A DNA stretch of 64,000 bases from Paenibacillus bovis (GCF_001421015.2 NZ_CP013023.1:3775501-3839500); one strand, 5' to 3'. Counted from the first letter of the stretch, positions 44,379-54,521 are shown. Notes: generated by a model not told the origin, from the sequence alone. Translations and numbers: made by a program.

Positions 44379-46154
44379 TTATTGTCCACTACTTGCTATT
44401 AAATACTGTCTTAATTTATCTGTAGTCTCTTTTCTCTCAAATAATTTTCGATCATTTAAATCCAATTGTTGTATTACGATCATATTATTTATCTGTTCAA
44501 TTGCCGCTAGAATAACTGAATTAGACTCATTTTCAGTATTAATTCTCTTTTCAACTTCAAGTGCTAATTTTTTCATATCCCTTGAATTAAATGAATGATG
44601 AGTATGAGTTAATTTTTCATCTATTTCTAACATATATTTAGCAGCCATCAAGATATGCCATTTTGCTCTAGAAAACTTTTTGTAGTCTTTTTGTTTTCTA
44701 AAGAAGGTTTCCACACGGTATAGCATTAATGCACTAACATAGTATGGTTCTGGAAAATCTTCTTTTTTGAAAATATTTCCTTTTACTTTTCTTGCTACTG
44801 TACCATAATGTCCTGAAACTCCATGAGGATTATCCATAAACATGGAGGTGACAGCTTTTATTTGCTTAGGAATATTAATAATCTTAGATTGTTGATATTG
44901 AGAATTCCTGTATTGATTTGATCTTCTTTCATAATATATATTTATGTCTCTTTTAATATTGGGCAATTTTTCTACCAAATCGTTTTTAGAATTGTAGAAT
45001 TCTTCAAGCATTTTATGAAAGCTACTTAAGGAATCCAATTGTTCAGGTTTTAAGCCCGTTTGACTATTTGTAGCAGTAACAATTTCGTTTTTAGTATCTT
45101 CATCTGTTGTAGCAATAATTCTAATAGGAATAGAGATGTTCTTTTCCTCAATTTCTTTATAGTTATCAAAAATAACATTACTAGTTTGGCAGCCATTTAC
45201 AATTTGGTAATTAACAAGATTAAATGTTTCTCCTACTGGTTTAATATCATCTGCTACTACAGTAACTCCATTGTTTAAGAGACCAAATAATTGAGATTCT
45301 TCATTCAAAAGTCTTTCTTTCATACTATTGTTAACATCATTATTATCCACACCTAAATAATCTCTAATATTGTCTTCAAATACATTTTTGATTCCCGCAG
45401 TAGATCTATCATAAAGTAAGTTCATATATTGTTGAATATCCACTAATCCAAAGTATGCAGACGTAACTTTTTCGCCTTTATAAGAAAAAGTTACATTTTT
45501 AGGAAATAAAAAGGAAGCTTCTAAATCAGCATCTATCTTACGATATAACTTTTGTATTTCCTTTACTCCTAGAGGGTAAAATTCGATTACATCTGATAAA
45601 TATCCGGTATTATTTAACCGTTTTTTTCCTCGATTGATACTCTCGTGTATATCTTTACTTAATTCGGTAGTTGTAGATGAGGTTGCATAGTACATTAGAC
45701 AATTCGGATTTTCTTTTTTAAATAATTTTGAATTTTTATAAATAATATTCTTTATTTCCCAAAATTTTTCCAATTCTTTTATTGAACATTTTTCCTCAGT
45801 GATAAATTCTTCAACTATATTTATAAAATAATTAACTTTAGAATCATTAAAGCTCGAAGAAGTTTTGGCCTGAACAAATATAAAATCTACTGAAAATTTA
45901 TTTTTATTTAAAATAATTTCTTCGATGTCTTCTTCATTTAATATAAGTTTATTATTAACAAGGATAGCTATTCCATCAATTCCTTTGGAAGTCCCAGTTT
46001 CCATTTCTTGAAAATTTCTTTCTGAATCAATGACATGATTATTTAAAACACAATAATTTATAAATTGTTCAAATAAATTGTCTTCATTTTCTTCTTCAAG
46101 TTCAAATTTTTCTTTAAATTGATGCAAAAAATTTTTGACAATTATATTTTCCAT
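44379..46154 (-). CDS. AIPR-family protein (abortive infection phage resistance type) inserted between parE and parC
   Basis: 591 residues and far more AT-rich than its neighbours (Lys/Asn/Ile-rich, AAA/AAT/ATT codons). The N-terminal 100 residues look like a PD-(D/E)XK nuclease variant: E29, D60 in KGIDGIAI, and Q95-A-K97 in FIFVQAK. The AIPR core follows: FEDNIRDYLGVDNNDVN, LFGLLNNGVTVVADD, QIVNGCQTSNVIFDN, IIATTDEDTKNEIVTATNSQT. The family was named from phage abortive infection. ATG 46154 has AAAGGTGA. It is a likely horizontally gained single-gene defence system. Confidence 0.9.
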   Translation of the reverse strand: MENIIVKNFLHQFKEKFELEEENEDNLFEQFINYCVLNNHVIDSERNFQEMETGTSKGIDGIAILVNNKLILNEEDIEEIILNKNKFSVDFIFVQAKTSSSFNDSKVNYFINIVEEFITEEKCSIKELEKFWEIKNIIYKNSKLFKKENPNCLMYYATSSTTTELSKDIHESINRGKKRLNNTGYLSDVIEFYPLGVKEIQKLYRKIDADLEASFLFPKNVTFSYKGEKVTSAYFGLVDIQQYMNLLYDRSTAGIKNVFEDNIRDYLGVDNNDVNNSMKERLLNEESQLFGLLNNGVTVVADDIKPVGETFNLVNYQIVNGCQTSNVIFDNYKEIEEKNISIPIRIIATTDEDTKNEIVTATNSQTGLKPEQLDSLSSFHKMLEEFYNSKNDLVEKLPNIKRDINIYYERRSNQYRNSQYQQSKIINIPKQIKAVTSMFMDNPHGVSGHYGTVARKVKGNIFKKEDFPEPYYVSALMLYRVETFFRKQKDYKKFSRAKWHILMAAKYMLEIDEKLTHTHHSFNSRDMKKLALEVEKRINTENESNSVILAAIEQINNMIVIQQLDLNDRKLFERKETTDKLRQYLIASSGQ

Positions 46155-46253
46155 ATAAATCACCTTTCTGGCATCTTATATATAAATATTAATTATTATT
46201 GCTGTACTTCTGTGCATAACTTTTTAATGTAATTTAATCTGATTATTGACTAA

Positions 46254-48239
46254 TCACTCTTCGTATTCTGTAAAATCGACATTTTCGACGATCCAGCGTT
46301 TGCGTGGATCTACCTTGTCACCCATGAGCGTCGATACACGGCGCTCTGCCTTCGCTGCATCTTCGATCTGTACCTGCAGCAGTGTACGGCTCTCCGGATT
46401 CATGGTCGTTTCCCACAGCTGCTCCGGATTCATCTCACCCAGACCTTTGTAACGCTGCAGCTCTACATTGCGTCCAAATTCCTTGAGCGATTTTTCCAAT
46501 TGCTCATCGGTCCAAGCATAACGTTCATTGGTCTTTTTGCCGGAACGCTGAGTAATCTTGAACAATGGCGGCTGAGCGATATAGATACGTCCCTGATCAA
46601 TCAGCGGCTTCATGTACCGGTAAAAGAACGTCAGCAGCAGCACCTGAATATGCGCTCCGTCCGTATCGGCATCGGTCATGATAATGATTTTGGAATAATT
46701 GCTGTCTTCGATCGCAAATTCGGGGCCGATACCGGCGCCAATCGCCGATGTAATCGCCCGGTATTCCTCATTCTTCATAACGTCTGCCAGCTTGGATTTC
46801 TCCGGATTCATCGGTTTACCCTTGAGCGGCAAAATCGCCTGAATCTTGGAGTCCCGTCCCTGCTTGGCTGAACCACCGGCAGAATCACCTTCGACGATAA
46901 ACAGCTCGTTACGTGAAAAGTCCTTGGACTGTGCCGGACTCAGCTTGCCGTTCAGGTTAGAACTCTCGCTGCGTTTGCGGCCGGTACGCATATCATCACG
47001 TGCCTTGCGTGCAGCTTCGCGTGCTCTAGAAGCTTGTATGGCCTTTTTGATCAGTTTCTGGCTGACCTGCGGGTTCTCTTCAAGAAAACGCTGCATGCTT
47101 TCTGCTACGACTGCATCCACGGCTCCACGTGCAGAAGAACTGCCGAGCTGATCCTTGGTCTGACCGACAAATTCCACTTCGGCCATCTTGACGCTGATTA
47201 CAGCCATCATGCCTTCGCGCAGATCGCCGCCTTCCAGATTCTTTTCCTTTTCTTTGAGCATGGCGTTTTTGCGGGCGTAATCATTCAGCACACGCGTGTA
47301 TGCTGTCTTGAATCCGGTCTCGTGCGTACCGCCTCCGCGTGTAGGAATCGAATTGACAAAGGATGCGATCGTCTCGGTATAACCTGCATTATACTGCAGC
47401 GCAATCTCTACCTCGATATCATCACGTTCTGCATTGAAGTGAATCACATCATGCAGTACATCCTTGCCTTCGTTCAGATATTCCACAAACTGGCTGGCGC
47501 CGCCTTCGTAATAAAAACGATCGGCTTTGTCATTACGCTCATCGCTCAGTAGAATCTCCAGACCCGAGTTCAGGAAAGCGATCTCCTGCAGACGCTCGGA
47601 CAGCGTATCATAGTTTAGGGCAATACCGTTTTGGAATACCCGGATATCCGGCTTGAAGGTCACTTTGGTGCCGGTAATTTTGGTTTTACCGATCACTTCA
47701 AGGCCGGTTGCCGGTTCTCCGACATGCTCTTTGCCTTTTTTGTCTACCCAGTATTCAAACCGCTGGCGGTGAATAGCGCCATCACGGTAGATTTCCACTT
47801 CCAGCCATTCGGACAGTGCATTGGTAACCGACGCACCTACACCGTGCAGACCGCCGGATTTTTTGTATCCCCCGCCGCCGAATTTACCGCCGGCATGCAA
47901 AATGGTAAATACGACCTGAGGCGTTGGAATGCCGCTTTTGTGCATTCCCGTCGGAATTCCCCGGCCGTTATCGTATACGGTTACGGAACCGTCTTTGTTT
48001 AGGCTAATCTCAATTTTGTCGCAATGCTTTGCAAGATGCTCGTCGACTGCATTGTCCACAATCTCCCAGACAAGATGATGCAGTCCAGACGAACTTGTAC
48101 TACCGATATACATCCCCGGACGCTTCCGTACGGCAACAAGCCCTTCGAGCACCTGAATGTCGTCAGCATCATACCCTGTAGCTGGCGGATTAACGCCATC
48201 CCGGGATGAATTTGTAAGTGAATCGATCTGTTCGACCAT
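46254..48239 (-). CDS. parE: DNA topoisomerase IV subunit B
   Basis: 661 residues. GHKL ATPase: EIVDNAVDEHLA, VYDNGRGIPTGMH, GGGYKKSGGLHGVGASVTNALS. TOPRIM: ELFIVEGDSAGGSAKQGRD and IIMTDADTDGAHIQ. The tail LQRYKGLGEMNPEQLWETTMNPESR is typical. ATG 48239 has AAAGGGGGG. It pairs with ParC (41751), from which it is separated by the AIPR gene. The 99 bases after the stop are AT-rich and belong to the inserted segment. Confidence 0.97.
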   Translation of the reverse strand: MVEQIDSLTNSSRDGVNPPATGYDADDIQVLEGLVAVRKRPGMYIGSTSSSGLHHLVWEIVDNAVDEHLAKHCDKIEISLNKDGSVTVYDNGRGIPTGMHKSGIPTPQVVFTILHAGGKFGGGGYKKSGGLHGVGASVTNALSEWLEVEIYRDGAIHRQRFEYWVDKKGKEHVGEPATGLEVIGKTKITGTKVTFKPDIRVFQNGIALNYDTLSERLQEIAFLNSGLEILLSDERNDKADRFYYEGGASQFVEYLNEGKDVLHDVIHFNAERDDIEVEIALQYNAGYTETIASFVNSIPTRGGGTHETGFKTAYTRVLNDYARKNAMLKEKEKNLEGGDLREGMMAVISVKMAEVEFVGQTKDQLGSSSARGAVDAVVAESMQRFLEENPQVSQKLIKKAIQASRAREAARKARDDMRTGRKRSESSNLNGKLSPAQSKDFSRNELFIVEGDSAGGSAKQGRDSKIQAILPLKGKPMNPEKSKLADVMKNEEYRAITSAIGAGIGPEFAIEDSNYSKIIIMTDADTDGAHIQVLLLTFFYRYMKPLIDQGRIYIAQPPLFKITQRSGKKTNERYAWTDEQLEKSLKEFGRNVELQRYKGLGEMNPEQLWETTMNPESRTLLQVQIEDAAKAERRVSTLMGDKVDPRKRWIVENVDFTEYEE

Positions 48240-48567
48240 TCATGGCCCCCCTTTATTTATTGCAATCATGCTTCGTGCTGCTCAACCTACGCTTTAGTAG
48301 TATAATGGTTTGTCCAACATTACGCCATAGCCAGCCGAACAATCGTTTTCGGTATCAGAAAGGATCATTATACCACTCCCGTCAATCCGCCGCTCTCCAT
48401 CACTATACCCTATTACGTAAGTCTATCACCGATTACATTTTACATTAAATGTAATTTATAAACACGCTGTTCGCTTATAATGCAAACACATGTTTCCATT
48501 TCTTTATTTATTCTAAATCAAACTATGCTTTTCGTAAAGAAAATGTTGTAAATAAAACGGATGATAA
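48240..48567. other. parE upstream region with an inverted repeat
   Basis: No gene. A perfect inverted repeat ATTACATTT-TACATT-AAATGTAAT lies at 48432-48455. On the minus strand a TATAAT occurs at about 48370 without a good -35. The repeat may be an operator or part of the end of the gene at 48568. Confidence 0.6.
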
Positions 48568-48984
48568 TCACCAGTGTATACTTTTATAGTAGGCAGCAAT
48601 TTCAGCTGATACATATTGGAACAGCACCTTTTCTGCTGTCTTGCTACCCATCAGTGCTTCAAAAATACAGCAGTTCAGTATATCTCTTGTCCGTTCATCG
48701 GAATCTTGAAACAGCTCCTCCACGAATTGAAAAATGCGCCGAAGCTCCTGCTCAAGTCGTCTTCTGTCCGTATAGGCACTTTTGATTATCTGTATATGGA
48801 GACTGTCCTCTATTTCTGATCCGTGTGTTGCCAAATGAATAACAGCCTGTACAAAGGAGCCGAATCCTCCATATCGTACATAGACCAGATCATCATCCAG
48901 TTCATATACATGATCAAACACGGGGAAGCGGTCTTCTAACCTTGCCAACATCAGATGCTCCCATTCTTCCTGTAGGTGTGTCAT
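48568..48984 (-). CDS. Hypothetical protein, possibly immunity-like (DUF7674-type pattern)
   Basis: 138 residues, no signal or membrane segment, acidic. It has a VYVRYGGFGSFVQAVIHLA segment, then RIFQFVEELFQDSDERTRDILNCCIFEAL, a layout I associate loosely with small immunity-like proteins. I do not recognise it firmly. ATG 48984 has AGAGAGAAG. It stands alone upstream of parE on the same strand. Confidence 0.6.
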   Translation of the reverse strand: MTHLQEEWEHLMLARLEDRFPVFDHVYELDDDLVYVRYGGFGSFVQAVIHLATHGSEIEDSLHIQIIKSAYTDRRRLEQELRRIFQFVEELFQDSDERTRDILNCCIFEALMGSKTAEKVLFQYVSAEIAAYYKSIHW

Positions 48985-49044
48985 TATTATGATCTTCTCT
49001 CTTTCTTTTATAAAATAGCACTATAGATATTACCACTATATGAC

Positions 49045-49093
49045 ACAAGCCTGCTCGCAGATGCGTGGGCATCGTATCGAGACAGGCTTGTTT
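49045..49093 (-). terminator. Hairpin downstream of the ABC-2 operon
   Basis: ACAAGCCTG / CAGGCTTGT with inner CTCG/CGAG, between the genes at 48568 and 49214. Confidence 0.7.
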
Positions 49094-49213
49094 ATTGGAT
49101 CGATTATAAAATAGTACGCCGCCGATTATCCCTTAATCAGCCCTAGCGTTTGCATGATACAGGAAAGGGACACATGAAGACATTCAACAAAAAAGACAGG
49201 TTCAACAGCTATC

Positions 49214-50203
49214 CTAATTCATTACATCCCTTTTTGTAAATACGGCAAATGATACAACCAGCGAAACAGCTGCCCAAATACCGAGCACAGCCAATGAGAA
49301 CGGCAGGGTCATGCCATCTATCGGCGCAGGACTGCCTGACAGGTAATTGGTCAGACCCAGATTAACCATAAACAAATACTTGGCGCTGCTCCAGGAAGAA
49401 GCCATGTTGGTCAGAATCGTCCCGGCAATCAGTGCCGCCATCATAATAACAATACTGGCTGCCGTACTGCGTACCAGTACAGACACCATAAAAGCAAGCA
49501 GTCCGACAGTCAAACCGACAAACCAGATCAATCCCATCTGCATCAGGATAAATTGCCATTGATCCACTGCATGTACTGTCGCCATATCCACTCCTGCCTC
49601 GCTTGGCTGGAAGCCGGTAAATACAGGAATAGTAAAGCCGGAGTAGCCAAATGCAAGTCCCGATATCACATAGCAGATAATAAAGGTGGATACGACGATC
49701 AGCGAGACAAACATGGTCAGCGTAATCAGCTTGCTGAGCAGGATTTTCCATCGTCGTACCGGTCTGGTAAGCAGCATCTTGATGGTACCACCGGTTCGCT
49801 CCCCGGATACCAGATCCGAAGCGATCGTCATAATCAGCAGCGGTATAAACAGACTGCTAGAGTTGTCTAGGAATTCGCGGGTAAAGGTAACGCCGCCCGG
49901 TTCATTCGGATTTACATCATTTTGTAAGTAGTACTGCATCTGCTGGATAAAGATGCGGCGGTATTTTTTCCATTCTTCCGGCACCCGGTCACTGCCGAGC
50001 GAGTTCTGGTTATCGGTAATCGCCTGCTGCAGCTCGGTGCGCCAGTCATCGCCAAACTTGGTGCGATTTTCCTGCGCCTGGCGCATCTGCGCATAAGTAA
50101 ACATCGGTACCAGTACAAGCAGCACGAGCAGGATGACATAAAACCGCTTTTTCTTGATAATTTTGATTGTCTCATTCTGTACAAGCGGCCAGATGCTATT
50201 CAA
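49214..50203 (-). CDS. ABC-2 type transporter permease
   Basis: 329 residues with six membrane helices: one near residue 20-40 (FYVILLVLLVLVPMF), a large external loop, then five helices from about 130. I chose TTG 50203 because GGAGG lies 9 bases upstream; the GTG at 50212 would touch that site. It overlaps the ATPase stop by 8 bases. The pair resembles BcrA/BcrB-like or Nat-type exporters. Substrate unknown. Confidence 0.9.
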   Translation of the reverse strand: MNSIWPLVQNETIKIIKKKRFYVILLVLLVLVPMFTYAQMRQAQENRTKFGDDWRTELQQAITDNQNSLGSDRVPEEWKKYRRIFIQQMQYYLQNDVNPNEPGGVTFTREFLDNSSSLFIPLLIMTIASDLVSGERTGGTIKMLLTRPVRRWKILLSKLITLTMFVSLIVVSTFIICYVISGLAFGYSGFTIPVFTGFQPSEAGVDMATVHAVDQWQFILMQMGLIWFVGLTVGLLAFMVSVLVRSTAASIVIMMAALIAGTILTNMASSWSSAKYLFMVNLGLTNYLSGSPAPIDGMTLPFSLAVLGIWAAVSLVVSFAVFTKRDVMN

Positions 50204-51206
50204 TCGTCTCACCCTCCGTAATGCCGAGGAACAGCTGCTCCAGGGTAGGATTTAATTTGCGTACATTATGAATCTGTATATTGGCGCTGACCAGAGCCTG
50301 TATAGTCGTCGATATATGTTCTTCCGGTGTACGGGTAATCATACTGTTCAGCTTCAGCGATGCCGCTGTATCGTTGTCCAGATGCGCAGATTCCAGATCC
50401 AGCACCGTAACATCCGGCAATTCTTCGAGAATGCGTGCTCCCTGTTCAGCCGGTTCCAGTTCCCAGATAACGAGATGTTCCCTGTCTTCTACCAGTTCGT
50501 TTACACTGCCTACTGCTATTACCTTGCCATTGCCTACAATAGCAACACGGTCACACAGTAGCTGAATCTCGCTGAGTAAATGACTGGATACAAATACAGC
50601 CATCCCCTGGGCAGCCAGCTCCCGGATAAACAAGCGCATATCGCGGATTCCTTTGGGATCGAGTCCATTGGTAGGCTCATCCAGAATAAGCAGTCTCGGT
50701 CTGCCGAGCAGCGCCTGGGCTATTCCGAGACGCTGACGCATTCCCAGTGAGTATTTGCTTACTTTATCGTGAATCCGCTCATCGAGACGTACGATTTCGG
50801 TCACTTCCTGAATACGCTGTTCGTCTACCCCAGGCTGCATGCGGGCAAAATGCTGCAGGTTTTCCCAGCCGGTCAGATAGGGATACATCTCCGGATTCTC
50901 GACAATTGAGCCTACATAGGCCAGTGCCTTTTCCGGTTGACGGGTTACATCGTATCCGCAGATTGTAATTTGCCCTTCGGTCGGACGGATCAGATTGACC
51001 AGCATGCGGATCGTGGTCGTTTTGCCTGCTCCATTGGGACCGAGAAATCCAAAAATTTCGCCTGCCCGTACATTAAAAGTCACATCTTTGATAATCCAGC
51101 GCTTGCCGATCTTTTTCTTTACTTTTATAGCGGATAGTACAATCTCTGAATCGGTCTGCTCTTCACGGGCAGACGAAGCATTTATGTCCGAATTGGATAT
51201 ATTCAT
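50196..51206 (-). CDS. ABC transporter ATP-binding protein (BcrA/CcmA type)
   Basis: 336 residues. Walker A GPNGAGKTTT, signature YSLGMRQRLGIAQALL, Walker B RLLILDEPTNGLDP, H-loop VSSHLLSE. About 100 extra residues follow the ATPase domain, as in drug-exporter ATPases. About 28 extra residues precede it. ATG 51206 with GGAGGG 12 bases upstream, rather far; the longer frame lacks a site. Operon with the permease at 49214. Confidence 0.93.
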   Translation of the reverse strand: MNISNSDINASSAREEQTDSEIVLSAIKVKKKIGKRWIIKDVTFNVRAGEIFGFLGPNGAGKTTTIRMLVNLIRPTEGQITICGYDVTRQPEKALAYVGSIVENPEMYPYLTGWENLQHFARMQPGVDEQRIQEVTEIVRLDERIHDKVSKYSLGMRQRLGIAQALLGRPRLLILDEPTNGLDPKGIRDMRLFIRELAAQGMAVFVSSHLLSEIQLLCDRVAIVGNGKVIAVGSVNELVEDREHLVIWELEPAEQGARILEELPDVTVLDLESAHLDNDTAASLKLNSMITRTPEEHISTTIQALVSANIQIHNVRKLNPTLEQLFLGITEGETIE

Positions 51207-51324
51207 CAGTTGATCTTCCCTCCTATAGCCTGTACTCGTATAACATTGAGAAAATACTGCATCACAGCAGAGTCCCGGCAAATGGCTTCTGCATCGCAGC
51301 ACTTATGATTAGATGATAAAACGA

Positions 51325-52155
51325 TCAACGGATACTTTGAACGATACGCGCGGCAATCTGCTCATAACCGTCACCATTAGGATGAAAATGATCTGCAGAC
51401 AGATACTGATCCAGATTATTCTGGAATAGGTCAAATGTAGGAATAACCATCATATGTTCATTGGTATTGGTGATACTTGCAGCTTTCGTGTTCCAGGCAC
51501 TTACTGCCTGATTACCTGGTACACGAAGCTCCTTGAGATCTCCAAACGGATTATACAAACCCAGATAAATAATCTGTGCATCCGGATTGATTTCTGCCAA
51601 TCGATCCAGAATCTTTTGCAAGCGTGCGGCAGCCTGCGGCTGATTGGTCAGCAGCTGGTTGGCAGTAGGTGCCTTTTCATCCAGATTACCTAGTGCTTCC
51701 CCCCCATTGAACAGATCATTCGCTCCTATCGACAGCATAATGACATTCGCCTGACGAAGTGTATGCTGGACACCGGATTCCTCCAGTGATTTGATAACCT
51801 GTCCTGTTTTCTGTCCGTTAATACCCAGATTGGCAACCAGCTTGGCATCGACTCCTTGCTGCTGCAGCAAATTGACGGTACGACGCACAAATCCGCTGCC
51901 ATCATCGTCACCTGTACCTTTGGCGAGTGAGTCGCCGAGAGCGGCTACGCGTATTCCTTCTGTCGCCGGATCAACGGCTGGCTGCGATCCATTTTCTGCA
52001 GGGCTAGCAGTATTGCCTGCCGTGTAGGAGCTGCCTACCGGATTGACAACATCATTTACCGCATATACAAAACCGCCGATCAGCAGTAACGTTGCTATGA
52101 TAGAAGCAATGCTGGTAATTCTCCATATTCGTGCTGATGATGAAGATGGTTTCAT
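51325..52155 (-). CDS. Membrane-anchored SGNH/GDSL hydrolase
   Basis: 276 residues. One N-terminal membrane helix (TSIASIIATLLLIGGFVYAV), a linker, then the SGNH blocks: ALGDSLAKG (nucleophile Ser), NLGINGQ, SIGANDLF, and SADHFHPNGDGYEQIA (Asp, His). It resembles YpmR-like lipases/esterases on the outer face of the membrane. ATG 52155 has TTGGAGGTC. It lies 118 bases downstream of the ABC-2 ATPase start, on the same strand. Confidence 0.92.
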   Translation of the reverse strand: MKPSSSSARIWRITSIASIIATLLLIGGFVYAVNDVVNPVGSSYTAGNTASPAENGSQPAVDPATEGIRVAALGDSLAKGTGDDDGSGFVRRTVNLLQQQGVDAKLVANLGINGQKTGQVIKSLEESGVQHTLRQANVIMLSIGANDLFNGGEALGNLDEKAPTANQLLTNQPQAAARLQKILDRLAEINPDAQIIYLGLYNPFGDLKELRVPGNQAVSAWNTKAASITNTNEHMMVIPTFDLFQNNLDQYLSADHFHPNGDGYEQIAARIVQSIR

Positions 52156-52506
52156 CCTGTGACCTCCAAGTATCAGATTATAGTGAATAAATGAATAGTA
52201 CTTTTTATTATATACACTATGTATACAACTTCCAAATGATCAGCAGCTATCTATTGCATGTCGATCATTTGGAAATGACTTTATTATAAAAGCAAGATGG
52301 AAAAGGACGCTACCTGACCGAAGCCAACTGCAGAAGATGCTGGATTGGCTGGGCGATTGGAGCGTCCCTTTCCCGATATGGTATTTACAGGTATTTGCTG
52401 GAATTGTGGCATAGAAAAATAAATGTTCAACTTGGTATCTGACATAGCGATCTTCAATCCAATCAGCGGCCTGGCATGCTAGTCAAACTTGAATACTGCC
52501 GGTACA
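52156..52506. other. Intergenic region with two large inverted repeats
   Basis: No gene. It holds TTCCAAATGATC / GATCATTTGGAA (52230-52241 and 52263-52274) and a 75-base branched hairpin at 52299-52373 (GGAAAAGGACGCT / AGCGTCCCTTTCC with inner AGCCA/TGGCT). One may end the GH13 transcript; a small RNA cannot be excluded. Confidence 0.6.
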
Positions 52507-54219
52507 TCATTGATTTAGCTTGTATACTCTGGCTTCGTAGGGCTGCAGATCCATCTCGCGAATATCCTGCTGCTCATCTACCGTATAATTGCTGATCAAC
52601 AGCTGGTACTGCTCGTATTGCACACTGTTTTCCAGTTGGAAATGGACAGGCTGATCGCAGAAGTTCAGTACAACCAGCAGCTGCTTTCCTTCATATGTGC
52701 GTACATAAGCGTAGATCTGCTCATCTTCCGGCAGCAATAGATGGTAATCTCCGTAGACGATAATATCATGCTCTCCACGCAGAGCGATCAACTTTTGATA
52801 ATAATAGAAAATGGATTCCTGATCTTTTAATGCTTCGGCTACATTGATTTTGTCATGATTCGGATTAACCGTTATCCATGGCTGACCTGTTGTAAATCCG
52901 GCATGTTCCGAATCATCCCACTGCATCGGTGTACGCGCATTATCCCGGCTCTTGATATAGATGGACTCCATCACTTTATCAGGATCTATACCGGCAGCTG
53001 TATACTCCTGGTACATGTTTAACGTTTCAATATCCTGATAATCATCGATAGATGGCATACGGATATTGGTCATCCCAATCTCTTCACCCTGATAAATATA
53101 AGGGGTTCCCTGCAAAGTATGCAGCAGCGTTCCCAGCATTTTGGCAGATTCTTTGCGATAACGGGTATCATTACCAAACCGTGATACCATTCGCGCCTGA
53201 TCATGATTGTTCATATAATTGCTGTTCCAGCCTTTATTATGCAGCAGCGTCTGCCATTTGCTGATAATCGCTTTGATCTCGGAAAGCTTCCATGGACGAA
53301 TATCCCATTTACCGCCCTTGCCGGCATCTACCCGCATCAGTTCAAAATGAAATACCATATTCAGCTCATTGCGATCTTCGCCTACATACAACGCACCATC
53401 TTCCGGCGTTACATTGATCGCTTCGCCGACCGTCATAATATCGTATTTGGACAGTACCTTTTCGTTCATCTCCTGCAGGTATTCATGCACACGCGGACCA
53501 TTGACAAAATATTTGCCGCCAAAGTGATACGGAAACTTCTGATCCGGCTCTGCGGTACCAAGTTCCGGCGTTTCTTCTCGCGCATCGGGCAGCTTGGGGT
53601 CTTTGGAGATCAGATTGATTACATCCATTCGGAATCCATCGATCCCTTTATCCAGCCACCAGGTCATCATTTTGTATACTTCTTCCCGTACCGTCGGGTT
53701 TTCCCAGTTCAGATCAGGCTGCTTTTTGGAAAATAGATGCAGATAGTATTCTTCTGTCGTCTCATCATACTGCCACGCCGATCCGCTGAAAAAAGAGCTC
53801 CAGTCGTTGGGCTCACGTCCATCCTTGCCCGGTCTCCATATATAATAGTCACGATACGGATTATCTTTGGATTGGCGTGATTCCATAAACCAGGCATGTT
53901 CATCAGAGCTATGATTGACCACCAGATCCATAATCAGCTTCATTCCACGCTGATGCAGACCATCCAGCAGCTGCTCCCAATCATCCAGTGTACCGAATTC
54001 ATCCATGATATTCTGGTAATTGCTAATATCGTAACCGTTATCATCATTGGGAGACTCATACACCGGACAGAGCCAGATCACATGCACTCCCAACAACTGA
54101 AGATAATCCAGCTTGCTGATAATACCCGGAATATCACCTATTCCATCCCCGTTACTGTCCATAAAGCTGCGCGGATAGATCTGATACACGACACTTTCTT
54201 TCCACCATGTCTTTTTCAT
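52507..54219 (-). CDS. GH13 alpha-glucosidase / oligo-1,6-glucosidase
   Basis: 570 residues, the normal size for GH13_31 enzymes. It begins WWKESVVYQIYPRSFMDSNGDGIGD. Catalytic pieces: DLVVNHSSDEH, GFRMDVINLI (nucleophile Asp), MTVGEAINVT (acid/base Glu) and NNHDQARMVS. It has no signal peptide, so it acts on imported short maltose- or isomaltose-type sugars. ATG 54219 has AGAGGTGG. No PTS or ABC sugar genes are adjacent. Trehalose-6-phosphate hydrolase is less likely but possible. Confidence 0.92.
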   Translation of the reverse strand: MKKTWWKESVVYQIYPRSFMDSNGDGIGDIPGIISKLDYLQLLGVHVIWLCPVYESPNDDNGYDISNYQNIMDEFGTLDDWEQLLDGLHQRGMKLIMDLVVNHSSDEHAWFMESRQSKDNPYRDYYIWRPGKDGREPNDWSSFFSGSAWQYDETTEEYYLHLFSKKQPDLNWENPTVREEVYKMMTWWLDKGIDGFRMDVINLISKDPKLPDAREETPELGTAEPDQKFPYHFGGKYFVNGPRVHEYLQEMNEKVLSKYDIMTVGEAINVTPEDGALYVGEDRNELNMVFHFELMRVDAGKGGKWDIRPWKLSEIKAIISKWQTLLHNKGWNSNYMNNHDQARMVSRFGNDTRYRKESAKMLGTLLHTLQGTPYIYQGEEIGMTNIRMPSIDDYQDIETLNMYQEYTAAGIDPDKVMESIYIKSRDNARTPMQWDDSEHAGFTTGQPWITVNPNHDKINVAEALKDQESIFYYYQKLIALRGEHDIIVYGDYHLLLPEDEQIYAYVRTYEGKQLLVVLNFCDQPVHFQLENSVQYEQYQLLISNYTVDEQQDIREMDLQPYEARVYKLNQ

Positions 54220-54421
54220 AAAGCTTCCACCTCTCTGTATGTAATGGATTCCGCCGATAGAATTGTTCCTGCTTGAATGTACTTCTTTATTATTTCCCCA
54301 TCTGTCTGTAGATGAAGCAGGCGACCCAGCAGAAGATGTGAACTTCATACGACAACCTGCTATTCTTGATCTTTATTTCTGCGGAATCATTGCGCATTCG
54401 TTATATACAAAAAGCGATGCA

Positions 54422-54451
54422 TTGGACAAACGTATTGCACAGGTGTATACT
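54422..54451 (+). promoter_or_regulatory. Candidate promoter of the tRNA-Lys gene
   Basis: TTGGAC, 18 bases, TATACT, about 70 bases upstream of the tRNA. Confidence 0.5.
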
Positions 54452-54521
54452 ATTCAAAGTAATAGTTGTTATGCATATTAATTTGCTACTTGGTATGTAT
54501 CCAAGCACAACATTTTATTAC

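Noticed and set aside
44287..46253. Transposon or prophage ends around the AIPR gene
   Set aside because: I found no terminal inverted repeats, target duplication, integrase or transposase.
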